A stretch of 64,000 nt of DNA, taken from NCBI RefSeq assembly GCF_964656455.1, contig NC_135717.1, positions 7,655,033 through 7,719,032 of the forward strand, written 5' to 3'. This DNA comes from Halichoerus grypus. Its lineage: Eukaryota; Chordata; Mammalia; Carnivora; Phocidae. The notes beneath the pieces were generated by a model. It worked only from the letters and a program-made list of their open reading frames with translations. It had not been told where the DNA came from and ran no database searches. The first letter of the stretch is position 1. Each line of letters begins with the position of its first letter. A program made the translations under genes and the position numbers. Shown here one piece after another: positions 22,666 to 34,649 of the stretch.

Positions 22666-23394
22666 TCTTCCTTTTTTTTTTTTTTCTTAATAGGACTTCC
22701 CCCTATTTCTGATTTTTAAAACTGCTAACACACTGCACATCTCACAAAGCTGCAGTTAAGGTGGAATATGCTCAATTGTGGGATAGCTCCTCAAAAAGTT
22801 ATAGGTGTTGGAGGACAAAGTCAGGAGTGGCAGGAGGGAGATGCAACCATGCTCTAATCCCTCCCTTTTCGCTAGAAGCCTCGCCTTCTGCCACCAGAAA
22901 TTCTGGGATTGGTCCAACGTTCACCACTTCTGTTCCCTCAGCCAATGAGAATAGAAAGTTTCCCGAAGTTGCTAACACTTCATGTCCCAGTCATGCAGAA
23001 TGAAGAAGTCGCCACTCATTGGTCCAATCAAAAACCATGTGGTTCCAAAATCACCACGCTCAGACTGCTTCTGTCCCGACTCCCCTGGGAGATCAGGGGG
23101 TGGTGGTGGTGGTAAGAGGTCGGAAGATGACTAATCTTCTGGCTACCCCTCCCAGCAAGAGAGAACAAGAGGCTTTCAGCATCCTTAAGTGCTTTGAGGA
23201 TGCAGGGAGGGGGGCCATCACCTTGTGCTACTGGGCTTTAAAATCCACCAAGGTTAAGACCGGTGGGGATGGAAGAGTGGAGTGATCTGCTTGCTGGTAG
23301 AGACGTGAGAGTCCTAGCTTCACATGTCTGGGTTCCAGGTCCCCCACCCCCACCCCCTTCTGGTGGTGAGCCACAGAACCACCCAGAATGTTTG

Positions 23395-23560
23395 CACAGC
23401 ACTTCGGTTTAATTTTCACAACACTGTAGGATGGGTGAGGCTGTTTAGTCACTTTACAAATGAAGAAAGTGGGTTCTGAGAAGTCCCACGATGTGGGCTA
23501 GATCCCATAGCTGGCAAGGGACACTATGAGGGCCTCTGGCTGCAAATGCAGACCCCACCG
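23395..23560 (+). repeat. MIR-type ancient SINE
   Basis: MIR words in order: 'agcacttcggtttaattttc', 'acaaatgaagaaagtgggtt', 'gctagatcccatagctggca'. Confidence 0.65.
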
Positions 23561-24004
23561 CCCACTCACCCCTCAGAGGTCAGATGTACTTTGTGAAAAT
23601 GCTTTGCAAACGGCAAAGCACGAAATAAACGTCAGTGCTGTTAATGCTGGAGATTTCCCTTAGTTGCTCTGAATTTGGTAAACACTGTCTCGGACTCTGG
23701 GATCCATACTGGCTTTGACCCTCATGCCGGGCTTGTGTATTTGGGTCTTTTATATTTGAAAGTGCCTATTGTCTGTCTTCTCTCTGGATGGGTGTGCCTT
23801 ACTGTCAGTTGGGTAGTATCATTGCTCCCTGTCCTTTCATTTGGGCCCATCCTCAGCTGCAGGGCCCTCCCTATCCCCATCATCGTCTTTCACCCCTCCC
23901 CTTCAACAGACCACCTTGGGTCTTCTTCCCTGGCCTCTGAACACCTCCGCATCCTGGGATTCTGATGACCAGGACTTCCTCCTCCAGATTTTTGGGTTTT
24001 GGGT

Positions 24005-24043
24005 TAAGGCAGACGCTTAACCAACTGAGCCACCCAGGCGCCC
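24005..24043 (-). repeat. CAN SINE 5' fragment
   Basis: Only the tRNA-like head remains (gccacccaggcgccc on plus). Confidence 0.8.
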
Positions 24044-24682
24044 TGATGTTAAAGCTATCTTTATACCTCTGGTACTTCATTCAGGTCTTGGCACACGGTA
24101 AGTGCTTAATAAGTATATTATGAAAGAAGGAATGACTTCAACTTAGTTCTAGAGTGGGGGAAGGTGAAACCACCTTTGATCATTTATCAAAGGTCACCCA
24201 CCGGGTAGAGGTAAAACCAGACTCCTGGTATCTTAACCCCAAGCCAATGCACAACCCAGCCTCACGCTGCATTTCTAAAGGTTCAGTATGAAGGCTTGTG
24301 CCTAGAAGTCCCTGAAATTCCACATCTTCTCTCCCCACCCATCACCAGGTTCCTCTCTCCGGTCCACATGAACCAACATTGGTTGTAATGTCTGTCATTT
24401 ATTTGCAAACATTAACGTCGCTTCGATGGGTCCATTTCTGCTCTCGAAGAGCTCAATTGAGCTAGCCATCAAAAAAACCCCACCACTCTTATTCTAGAGA
24501 CTATCTAACACACCCAAAAAATAGAACAGTATAATGAAGCCTCACTAGCCTATCATCAGCTTCAACAATGATCAGCTCATAGCTGATATCGTTGGACAGC
24601 GCAAGCACGCCGATATTTTGAAACAAGTTTCAGACATCATATCATTTCTGGTATTTCAGTAAATCTTCATCACGGTGATAGG

Positions 24683-25238
24683 GATGGAATTGTGTCCACC
24701 CCCCAATTCAAATGTTGAAGCTCTGACCCCCAATGTGACTGTATTTGGAGACAGGGGCCTTTAAAAAAAAATTTTTTTAAAGATTTTAATTAATTAATTA
24801 ATTTATTTATTTATTTGACACAGAGAGAAACAGCAAGAGAGGGAACACAAGCAGGGGGAGTGGGAGAGGGAGAAGCAGGCTCCCCGCTGAGCAGGGAGCC
24901 AGATGTGGGGCTCAATCACAGGACCCTGGGATCATGACCTGAGCCGAAGGCAGACGCTTAACGACTGAGCCACCCAGGCGCCCAGAGATAGGGGCCTTTA
25001 CACAGGTGAGTAAGGCTAAGTGAGATCATAAAGGTGGGGCCCAAATCCAATAGGATTATAAGAGGAAGAGACACCAGAGATCCTTTTCTACCCTCGAATT
25101 TGCAGAAAAAGGCCTTGTGAGGAGGCAGAAAGAAGGTGGCTGTCTACAGGCCAGGAAGAGAGCTCTCACCAGAAACTGAATCTACCAGCACCTTGATCAT
25201 GGACTTGTAGCCTCCAGACCCATGAGAAATAAATGTCT
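24683..25238 (+). repeat. Ancient interspersed repeat, split by a SINE
   Basis: Carries the widely shared mammalian blocks 'gaattgtgtccacccccc', 'tgttgaagctctgaccccc' and 'agcctccagacccatgagaa'. A CAN SINE at 24778-24983 splits it, with 'ggggccttta' duplicated on both sides. The family (MaLR LTR-like) is not assigned with confidence. Confidence 0.6.
24778..24983 (-). mobile_element. Full-length CAN SINE (SINEC)
   Basis: Minus orientation: an A/T-rich tail at 24778 and a tRNA-like head ending gccacccaggcgccc. Direct repeats 'ggggccttta' flank it. Confidence 0.95.
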
Positions 25239-25239
25239 G

Positions 25240-25338
25240 GGGGCGCCTGGGTGGCTCAGTCTCTTAAGAAACCGACTCCTGATTTCAGCTCAGGTCATGA
25301 TCTCAGGGTCGTGAGATCGAGCCCCACGTCCGGCTCCA
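25240..25338 (+). mobile_element. CAN SINE, 3'-truncated
   Basis: Starts gggcgcctgggtggctcagt and stops within the body without a tail. Confidence 0.9.
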
Positions 25339-25680
25339 TGGACATTTAAATGCTTTAAAATTTTTCCTTTTATTTGTTGGTCTTCAAAATAAAAAGTTGA
25401 TGCCTCAACAACTTTCAATGGTGATCAATTATTATTTTTAGAACCACTATGAACTCATGGGTTTTAAGCATGTTTAATATGATACGGTTACTGTCCCTTC
25501 CAGATGCTCAAGTTATCCAACTTTTTGGATAAACTGGTGCATCACAGTGACACAGAAGGGTTGTGATGGAGCTCTTAGGGATGCAGAGGTGGGATGCCCT
25601 GAACCAGCCTGGCAGGCTGATAGGTTAAGGGAGGTGTCCTAGAAATGCCACCTTAACTGGGTATTAAAAACTCCCCTCCA

Positions 25681-25795
25681 GGAGCGCCAGTCTGGATCAG
25701 TCCTTAGAGCTTGAGACTCTTAATGTCAGGATTATGAGTTCGAGCCCCACGTTGGGTATAGAGATTACTTAAAAATAAAATCTTAAAAAAAAAAA
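25681..25795 (+). repeat. Older tRNA-derived carnivore SINE
   Basis: Degraded tRNA-like head, then 'gagccccacgttgggtatag' and an A-rich tail. Confidence 0.8.
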
Positions 25796-26389
25796 TCCCC
25801 TCCGGAAGGATAAAGAAAGGCAAGGTCTCGCCAAGGAGGAGGGGACAGCCTGAGCAAAGCCCAGAGCAACAGCCTGCTTCACAAGAAGAAGTAGTTCTGG
25901 GTTGTACCCATCTTGTGGGCAGGGACTGGTCAGCCAGGGAAGCTGGAGTGACACTTTTGCCTTGTGAGTAGAGACAGCCCTCTGGTGGCCACATGGAGGA
26001 TGACAGGGAAGGAAAGGGCCAAAGGAGCCATCAAGTTACTCATAAGGTTTCCTCAGTTCATATATTTATAAGTTAGACTCTTCCAGATCAGGAGGAGAAA
26101 TCACAGTGTTGGGGTTTATCATTCGGCTACATTGGAAAAGGAGTGACACTGGGAAGTTCATTAACGGTTTTGTACTGTGGGCCCCAGACCTCTTGAAAAT
26201 ACAATAGACCCTTCAGGAAGGTCTAGTGATCCATGTTCTTGTATCTATGCACCTGCCACGCACACTTCCTCAAGAAAAGATCCCGTAGTGAATGCTCACC
26301 ACCACCCAACATAATTTGCACAAAAGACCATCTCTGGGGGGTTGTGCAGACCCCAGGCATAAGCAGAGAGGACTTCCGTGTGAATTTTT

Positions 26390-26573
26390 TTTTTAAAGAT
26401 TTTATTTATTTATTTGAGAGAGAGAGAGAGAGCACATGAGAGGGGGGAGGGTCAGAGGGAGAAGCAGACTCCCTGCCGCGCAGGGAGCCCGATGCGGGAC
26501 TTGATCCTGGGACTCCAGGATCATGACCTGAGCCGAAGGCAGTCGCTTAACCAACTGAGCCACCCAGGCGCCC
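26390..26573 (-). mobile_element. CAN SINE with target duplication
   Basis: Minus orientation. The repeat 'ccgtgtgaattttt' flanks it at 26376-26389 and 26574-26587. Confidence 0.95.
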
Positions 26574-26614
26574 CCGTGTGAATTTTTAAAAGGCACCTGT
26601 TGAGGGCTGAATTG

Positions 26615-27245
26615 TTCCCCCCTCCCCACCTCAAAAAGATATATTGAAGTCCTAACCCTTAGTACCCGCAAAAGAGACCTTATTTGAAGATGGGTTATTT
26701 GCAGACATAATCAAATTAAGATGAGGTCATACTGAATAAGGGTGGGCCCTAATCGAATCTAGAACTGGCGTTCTATAAGGAGAGGGAGATTTGGACGAGA
26801 CACAGAGGGAGAAGGCCATGTGACAGCAGAGACAGAGACTGGGTGACGTAGGTGTGGGCCAAGGATTGATGGCACCACCCAGGGCTGGAAGAAGGGAGGG
26901 AGAGTTTCTCTTCCACAGGTTTCAGAGGGAACAGACCCTGCCGACACTTGATTCTGGTCTCCAGAACTGTGAGACAATCAATTTTTGTTGTTTTAAATCA
27001 CCAAGTGTGGGGCGCCTGCGTGGCTCAGTCGGTTAAGTGTCTGCCTTTGGTTCAGGTCATGATCTCAGGGTCCTGGGATCGAGCCCCGCATCAGGCTCCT
27101 TGCTCTGCAGGGTGCCTACTTCTCCCTCTCCTTCTGCCTGCCACCCCCCCCCCCCACCGCTTGTGCTCACTCTCTCTGTCTGTCAAATAAATAAATAAAA
27201 TCTAGAAAAAAAACAAATCACCAAGTGAGTGGTGCTTTGTTAGGA
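26615..27245 (+). repeat. Ancient interspersed repeat, split by a SINE
   Basis: Same family as 24683-25238: 'gaagtcctaacccttagtac', 'aagatgaggtcatactgaat', 'tctccagaactgtgagacaa', ending 'gctttgttaggaaactagta'. Confidence 0.6.
27008..27214 (+). mobile_element. CAN SINE with target duplication
   Basis: The 13-base repeat 'aaatcaccaagtg' flanks it at 26995-27007 and 27215-27227. Confidence 0.95.
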
Positions 27246-27689
27246 AACTAGTATATCTTCCTCTCTTCCCACAATGGATGCAACCCCCCCCCCCCGCTTC
27301 TGGCTCTGTGAAGGGAACTCCCATGCACCCCTGCCCCCCCAGCTGGGCTTCCTGGTGCTGGGCACAATCTACAAACGACGCAGCTGGTTCCCTCTGCACA
27401 GGTCTCTTGGACACGCTTCATTTGTTCATGCCTGGTGCATGGCCACCACCAGAACACGGTCAAAATGCAAAAACAAACAAGACACACTTCCCGCCCTTAA
27501 CATCCGCATTTAATAATATGAGATAAAAGATCGTGGATGAGCCATATGTTTGGGGTAACAGAACACCAGTCCACATAATGTGATGGTGCACATAATGCAG
27601 ATCCCATAGGGTAAGGCTTGGGATGTGGCCATGGCTAGGAAAAGATTGTGTGGAAAGAGGTGGGCGAGATAAGAGTGACAATAACAAAT

Positions 27690-27850
27690 GTTTGCTGAGC
27701 ACCCTGCCAAGTGCCACGCTAAGCCTTTCCGTGCATACGTCATTTCGAGCTCAGCGGGGACACTGTGGTGTAGATGGGAGGATTAGAGGCAGTGCGTGAA
27801 CCTGAAGGTCCGCACATAGTGAGTGCTGAACCCTGGGAGCTGAGCTGTGA
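27690..27850 (+). repeat. MIR-type ancient SINE fragment
   Basis: MIR head 'gtttgctgagcaccctgcca' followed by diverged body sequence. Confidence 0.5.
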
Positions 27851-28236
27851 CTCCTTGGTAGGGGTTCCATCCATTCTCCACTTAGGAAGGAGGGCCGAGT
27901 CAGGGATGGCTGGGAAGCCGGGCTGGGCTCTGTTTGAAGGCTACCTCGAATGCTGGGCTGAGGATTTCACACCTTCTAACAACGAGAATCCAGTGACAGT
28001 GAGGATCCAGCAGGGAGAATCACATGAAGAAAGCAGTGTTTTTCAAAGAGCATCTTGACAGCAGGAGAAGAGGTTGGATGGGAGAGAAGAGGCAAGACCT
28101 CTCTGATTGCTGAGGAGCGGTCCCATATGATAGCAGCTTCTGGGAAACAGGGGACTGATGTGCAAAAGGCCATTCTGAGTGTCTCACCTGGTATCTCAAT
28201 CCAGCAGGGGACACTTGTCATTGTCCAGGGGTGTCA

Positions 28237-28610
28237 TCTTCTTTTCGTTTTTTAAAGATTTTATTTATTTGAGGGGCGCCTGGGTGGCTCAGTCAGTTAA
28301 GCGTCTGCCTTTGGCTCAGGTCATGATCCCAGCGTCCTGGGATCGAGCCCTGCATCTGGCTCCCTGCTCAGCGGGGAGTCTGCTTCTCCCTCTCCCACTC
28401 CCCCTGCTTGTGTTCCCCCTCTCTCTGTGTCTCTCTCTGTCAAATAAATAAATTTTTTTTTAAAAAAAGATTTTATTTATTTGAGAGAGAGAGCACAAGC
28501 AGGGGGAGGGGCAGAGGCAGAGGGAGAAGCAGACTCCCTGCTGAGCAGGGAGCCCCATGCGGGGCTCGATCCCAGGACGCCGGGATCATGACCTGAGCCA
28601 CCCAGGCGCC
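28237..28610 (-). mobile_element. CAN SINE interrupted by a second CAN SINE
   Basis: The outer minus-strand element is flanked by 'ccaggggtgtca' at 28225-28236 and 28611-28622. Another SINE has landed in its tail. Confidence 0.95.
28274..28465 (+). mobile_element. Nested CAN SINE
   Basis: Plus-strand element inside the outer one, with a 20-base direct repeat of the outer tail at 28254-28273 and 28466-28485. Confidence 0.95.
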
Positions 28611-29797
28611 CCAGGGGTGTCACTTCCAACTCCCTCTGCCCTTTTTACTACACCTTTGGCATAGTCTTGCCAAACCCTCAGCACTGATGACACATTCTGC
28701 TTGCTGCACCCCACCCCCAAAACACACATATGGATATGGGCACCAAGTCTCTCTCCCAGAGACAGAAGACTGATCTTGAACTTCCTGTACCTTTCTGGTT
28801 TGTGTTGTGACCTCTCCTCTCACCCAGATGTCTCCACATGAAACATAATGTTCCCTTTCAATTCTCCTTCTCTCCACTGGGATCAGACATGACCACTTTC
28901 TTGAGAAACTTGCCCAGTTGTTTTCACAAGTACTGGGAGCACTTTACTCCTTTTTACTCTAGGGCCAACCCAGTCCTAACTGGGCTTCTTGGCCTCTCCT
29001 GTTTCTCTCCAGCCTCAGGCCAATCCCTCCCATCCCCTGACTCTATTGGTCTTGGATTTCAGACAGGAGAAATGAATGATGGGGAGTGAAGTCCTCTCCT
29101 CCCTCTCCCCCAGTCCTCAAAGGTCCCATTCCTCACCTACCACCCAGCCCAACCTCCCCTCCCCAGAGATAGGCATCTACCACTCACAGGGGAGAAGGGC
29201 AGGGGGGTTCTTGGAGGAAGGCCCACAGCGATCTAATCCTCATACCACCAGCTCTTGGTGGCAGGTTCTCACTAGAAGTTGGTGCCTTTGTCCCTCTGGG
29301 ATAGAATCCAGAGAAAAACATGTGATGCTATCCTTAAAGTTTGGAGCACGAAGTTCCAACAAGTAGGCAATGCATTCCAGAGGTGACCAGACCAGACAAC
29401 ATGCAACAAGCAAGACCACATATTCCAAGTAAATGATTGAGAAGATACTCTTGAGTTCCTGACCCATGACAAAGATTGGAATTTGGACACAAAGGAGAGA
29501 GGTGTGGGGGAAGGACTTCTGAGCTCTGCAAGCCTTACCCCTGGAGGGCAAGGCTTGTCTTCACAGGATCAGTGACAAAGGTTGCAAGACTCAAAGAGGT
29601 TAGCATGCCCCAGGGTTTGGGGGACGTGTCCACCAGAGAAGTCTAATGGCTAGATGGTAGCTGACTGGATGTTCCCATCCAGGAAAGAAGGAAGGACAAG
29701 TGGCTGCATTGAGCCCAGCCTATATTCTAATGGTATCTAAGCTAAGCGTGTTCCAACCTGGAGCTGTTTATTTTCCATCCCTCTTTCTACTTCCCAG

Positions 29798-30368
29798 CCT
29801 AGAAAAGCAATGGGATTCCTAAGGAGAAATCCTATGTCGAGTGCCATGGGCCCAAAACCAGGGACAGATGATGAGGCAGAGGAATCTAAAAGAGAATACT
29901 CTGGAGAATCCAGGAGAGCGCCCCCCCTCCCCGCCCCCGAGGAAAAGGAATCAGCTTGGAAGGTCTGGAGGCCCAGAGAATATGAAGCTATCCTAGGACA
30001 ATGTCATCAAGAATGTTTGGGATCCTCTTTCTCCTCCTCCGCCCCATACTCCAGTCCCTAGGGTTCAGTAACAGAGGCTAGAAAGGGAGGAGGAGGTGGG
30101 GGAAGAAAGAGGTCAACTCCATCCCCTTTCTACTCCACCTTCCCCAGCTGCCCCTTCTGGTCAAGCAGGTATCCCACTCGCTGCCCTTGCTGGAGATGGA
30201 AGGTTCCCACCTTTGGATGAAGATCCAAGTGTGGATTACTACTCACGCTACATGTCTATGTACCAACTTAAGGTGAATGAAGAACTTACCACCTGTGACC
30301 CAGATAAGTCCCGGGGCTGCTCAGATTTTCCTCCAGGAACAACAACAACAAAAAAATTCTTCCACTGA
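29798..30368 (+). other. Unassigned coding-like stretch
   Basis: Two open frames without repeat character. The first (29810-30061) reads a Glu/Lys/Arg-rich segment including WKVWRPREYEAILGQ. The second (ending 30368) includes DEDPSVDYYSRYMSMYQLK. Plausible acceptors precede them (ttcccag at 29797, ttccccag near 30147). I do not recognise either and cannot join them confidently. They could be exons of an unknown gene, an old pseudogene, or chance. Confidence 0.2.
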
Positions 30369-31304
30369 ATGTATTTTATAGGACAGTGGGAGACTAATAG
30401 AGTTGCATTCCAATTACATTTCAGCGAGTTTTTCTGAAGTCCTGGATACAGACGCAAAGCCAGTCAGCAAACAGGACTGATGTTGTCAGGGAATGCTATG
30501 ACCACATGAGGACCCTTAGACTGTCCAGTCTTACCCTCTCCTTGGACTGACACCGTGTCTGTGATGAGGAATGATGATATTTTGCCAATCTCCGTTCTAA
30601 GCCCTTACATCTTAATTCTTTGATCATCACAAGAGTCCTGTGCTTACTGAGCGACTGCGTTAATGTTGACCTAACACTGGGCTAGCAGCTGGGCTTCGTG
30701 CTGGTCAAACAGGTCCCTGTTTCATTCATCTCCCAGCCACAAGGAAACATAAAGGATGGAGAGGGGTGCAGTAGCAAGCCATGGACCAACGCTACCTTTT
30801 CTACCATCAGAGATCATTCCACTTCCCATATGGCCAGGAACCCTTAACCAAGCTCAGCTTTTGCTCAGGCTGACTATTCCACCATCCATCCTATCTTCTC
30901 CAGCTCACTCTGCAAAGCGAACCCCTCCCTAGAGCCGCCCGCCCCAACTTAATCCCAAGGCCCTACAGCTCTTGGGGAAGCAGACGCCTTCATTCACAGA
31001 GGGAGAAAGGGCTCAGCAAAGGAAAGAGACGTACGCAAGGTCGTGCAGCAGAATTAAGGCTTGCTGGGAGGGGAATTCCGATCCCCAATCCAAAGCAGCA
31101 GCTTCGCAATACAGGAGAATGAGGGTGGATCATGCCTGGGCCCCCTTACCCCCAGAGCCAGGGTGCGAGCTCTGCAGGCATCAGATTCTACAACATAGTG
31201 GTGGGAGAGAAGGAGCAGTCCAGAGAGGCAGTAGGTGGAGGGTCTTGGTGCCCTGGGCTGAGGGGCTCAGGGCTGGGGGCGGGGTGGGGGGGGGACGGCA
31301 AGGG

Positions 31305-34300
31305 CTAGATAAAGGTGAGGTGAGTAGAAGCTGGAACACCGCAGCTTTCCTTGTGGTCCTCGAAGAGTTGCTCCAGAGCCTCCATATAGAGCATGTGATA
31401 GTGGTCAACTTCCTCCTCGGTGGGGTCCGGGCGCTGGGGCACTGGGATGGGGCGGCCCACTGCAGGAAGAGGAGAGACAGAGGTTGGCGGGGGACCTCTG
31501 TTGCCCACACAGCCAACAGCAGCTTTCTTGCCTGGAGATGGGCACTCACCCACAGTGGTGATGGGCCTGGCGAAGGGCACCAGGCCCCAGGAGTTGGCCG
31601 AGAAGAGCCCGTGGCCCCAGAAGATGCAAGGAACAAAGCCCATGATTTTCTTGAAGGCGACCTGGCACATATACTGCCAGGAGTTTGTGGCAAAAAACTT
31701 AAAATTAAAGATATCATTCTCCCCAAAGGAGTACACAGGTACTAGGGAGGCCCTGGGAAGGGACAAGGAGAGAAAAGAAGGGTGGTCAGGCCAGTGGCTT
31801 TCAGAGCATCCCAAGACAGAACCGCAAATCCCTCCCTACACCTCCGGATTCCACTGCCCAAGGCCGTTTCAAGCAAATGACAAAGAAAGATCTGGACGAA
31901 GGGACTCACAATTCTTGAGAAATGATTGTGTCCTGGGCCTTCATATGTTGACCCTTGAACAACATGGGGTAAGGGGCACTGACCCCCACCCCAAAAATCC
32001 TCATATAACTTAACACTCCCCCAAAACTTAACTACTAATAGCATGGCCAATAACATAGTCGATTAACAAATATTTTGTATATGTACTATATACAGTATTC
32101 TTATAATAAAGTAAGCTAGGGGTGCCTGGGTGGCTCAGTCGGTTAAGCGCCTGCCTTCAGCTCAGGTCATGATCTCAGGGTTGTGGAACCGAAACCCAAG
32201 TTGGACTCTGCACTCAGTGTGGAGTCTGCTTGAGGTTCTCTGCCTCTCCCTCTGCTCCTCCCTCCCCTCACGCATGTGCTTTCTCTCTCAAATAAATAAA
32301 TGAATCAAATCTTAAAAAAAGGAAAATCATCAGGAAGAGAAAATACATTTACAGTACTATATTGTAAAAATATCCGTGTATAAGGGACCTGTTGCAGTTC
32401 AAACCCATGATGTTCAAGGGTCAACTGTATACATTTTCTCATCGAGTCTTTGCAACTACAACATTGTAGCAAGGTAAGTATCAGTCCTATCTCACAGGTA
32501 AAGAAACATGTCCAAGGTCTCGCCTTTGAGGTAGTGTCAGAAAGGGCTTTGAATCCAGGACTTCTGAGCCCAAGGTCCTGCTACTTGCACTATGATCCTG
32601 CTCTTTCAGAGAGGGCAGAAGCCTGGCAAAAGTGGGCACGGTGCTTGGCACAGAGAAAGTGCTCAAGTGTTGACATGCGCCAGGGAGCACAGTGTGGGCT
32701 CTGGGGACACAGAGGCCCGGCTACAGGGTCCTGGATGGGTAGGGACAAAAGAGTGTAGAGCCGCAGACACAATGTGAAGTTCTGACCATCAACAGCAGCC
32801 CCGGGCTGGGCACCTGCACCCCACTCACCCGTGCCTCAGTGCCAGGCGCACGAAGCCTTTGCGATTCCGGAGGATGAGGCTGTGCTTTCCTGGGATGGCA
32901 TACAGGGACTCCTGGGCACCCCCAACCATGATGATTACAGCCTGCCCGAGCCGGCGCCGTGACAGAACAAAGTCCAAGCTCCACCGGTTCACAGAACATA
33001 TTCCTGTGTGTGTGAGGAGGTGGGGGACGGTCACCACGCCCTCCTGCGCTGCCTAGCCCCTCACCCGCCCTCTAGTGAGCCCCACACCCCATTCCCTCCA
33101 AACCTGCCATCCCCACGCCCATGTCAGTGTGACCTACAGTGCCTCTCCCAGCAAGGATGCAGGACATTTGCTGCAACCAGAGCTATTCGCTGATGCCCAC
33201 TGTGAGCCAGGCCAATGTTTAGGCCAGGTCCCTGTGTGAGGGGCGTGGGAGGCAGTCAAGGGTGGGCGGAGGGAACAGGTGCCTCCTCCCACTCAGCTCG
33301 AGGCTCACCGAAGGACATGATGTAGTCACGATAGACTGGGAAGTGGAAGAGGGAGGCCAGCACTGCCGATGAGACCTGAATCCCCGGGAACTGCTTGGAG
33401 AAGTTGTTGGCCTCGGTGGAGAAATTGCAGAAGGTTCCGATGCACATGATCCCATGTGGGTGGGCACCCAGCACATAGTTCCGGTCAGGGGGCAGCTCGG
33501 CTGTTTTCACCAGCTTGGGGCAGAGGGGATTAGGTAGCATGAGGGGAAAGAGGTGTGGAAGGCAGGATACCAGCTGGAAAGAGTTGCCCTCCACCCTAAC
33601 CGACTTCAGAGTTCAAGGTCCTTGAATGGAGTGCACAGCACAGAGAACCTACTGTGGAACACCACTCGGCAGCCCCTGCCCCATGCCCCACTGTCTGAGT
33701 TTAGGGAGCCCAGGGGGCATAGGCAGGGGTGAGTAGGGGTGGGGGTGGGGGTTGAGGAGAGGGAGGAGGAAGAGTGTCTCTGCGGAGGGTAACCTGTCAC
33801 CTTGATAGGATAATAATCCCTGGCGTGTTTCCACATGGCCCAGTTCCTGGTCCACTCAAAGCGCCTTCCACCTTGGGGCAGAGAGATGCTTTGAAGAATT
33901 TCTGGAGGCACCTGGCCACCATCTCCGCTCCTTGGGCACATGCCCAGCAGTGCTCACCTTGGTTAGGCGTGTCCCAGTCCAGGAAGAACCACACCAAGTA
34001 GAGAACAGAGATGGACCAGAATGACGTGAAGAGGAGGAAGAGGACAAGAAGGGAGAAGAAAGGGCCTGTGGGAAAGATGACAAAGAAGAGTGCATTAGCT
34101 TTGGAAGATGGGTCATTCCATGCAGCGGCTCTCTCCTCCCCCCTCACAGATGGCTGGTGTGCACCCAGCCATCTCCCAGCCTGAACTCTGGCCCTCTCTT
34201 GGTCCCTTTGCCCTTAGGCACACAGGCAAATGGGGCCCCAGCCTTTCTCCCCCAGGTCCCTGCTCCCTTTGGGGACCCCAGGGCACCAGGCCTCTCACCC

Positions 34301-34371
34301 ATGAAGAGGAAAGTGAGCACGTATTGGTAGGCGCTCACTACTTCTGGCCACTGTTTCTGCACGGATTCCAT
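31305..34371 (-). CDS. MOGAT3: 2-acylglycerol O-acyltransferase 3
   Basis: ER-membrane acyltransferase of the DGAT2 family, making diacylglycerol from monoacylglycerol and acyl-CoA in fat absorption and storage. Coding exons: 34299-34371, 33958-34065, 33801-33871, 33309-33513, 32829-33003, 31550-31752, 31305-31459. They sum to 990 bases, 329 residues plus stop, all in frame with GT/AG ends. Residues about 15-60 are hydrophobic membrane segments (YQYVLTFLFMG; FSLLVLFLLFTSFW), followed by DWDTPNQGGRR, the catalytic HPHG at 102-105 (LGAHPHGIMCIG), GGAQESLYAIPGKHS, RKGFVRLALRHG, YSFGENDIF and C-terminus STHLTFI. The start MESVQKQW is about 12 residues shorter than the human form; no better upstream ATG is evident. 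A transposon and a SINE sit in the intron between exons 5 and 6. Confidence 0.95.
31948..32424. mobile_element. Tc1/mariner (Tigger-type) non-autonomous element
   Basis: Begins TTGACCCTTGAACAACATGG and ends with the inverse 'atgttcaagggtcaa'. A CAN SINE at 32118-32320 splits it. No transposase frame. The family name is tentative (Tigger7/MER44-like). Confidence 0.7.
32118..32320 (+). mobile_element. CAN SINE inside the Tigger-type element
   Basis: Starts ggggtgcctgggtggctcag and ends aaataaataaatgaatcaaa. Confidence 0.92.
32430..32600 (+). repeat. MIR-type ancient SINE
   Basis: 'tacattttctcatcgagtct', 'cagtcctatctcacaggtaa', 'gctttgaatccaggacttct' occur in MIR order. Confidence 0.65.
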
Positions 34372-34649
34372 GGTGGGGTCGCGGCGGGGCTGTGGAGACT
34401 CCTGTCCCAGTCGTTGCCCTCTGCCAGCGAGGCTCCAGGGCCCGGAGCACAAACGAAGAAGGTTGGTGGGCCGATGGAAGGCTTTCTTGCCCGATGGGCC
34501 AAACCCTCGGGCTCTCCCGGGACTGCGGGTGTGTTGCGCGCGTCTAGATCCGGAGCCCCAGACGTCCCCAGAATGATCTTTGAGCTGCAAGCGTTAGTCG
34601 GTTTGGGCTGGTCGCTGGGCGGAGCTGGGAGGCTGCAGGGAATAGGTGA

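Larger units (their letters stand above)
21430..31290. other. Repeat-rich intergenic region, NAT16 to MOGAT3
   Basis: About 10 kb of lower-GC DNA packed with SINEs and ancient repeats, listed individually. One coding-like stretch (29798-30368) is not explained. No recognised gene. Confidence 0.6.

Noticed and set aside
25240..25338. tRNA-like sequence with A/B-box-like words
   Set aside because: It is the head of a CAN SINE; it cannot fold as a functional tRNA and continues into SINE body sequence.
31948..32424. Inverted ends suggesting an active transposon
   Set aside because: No transposase frame, diverged ends, and an old SINE inserted within; it is a fossil.
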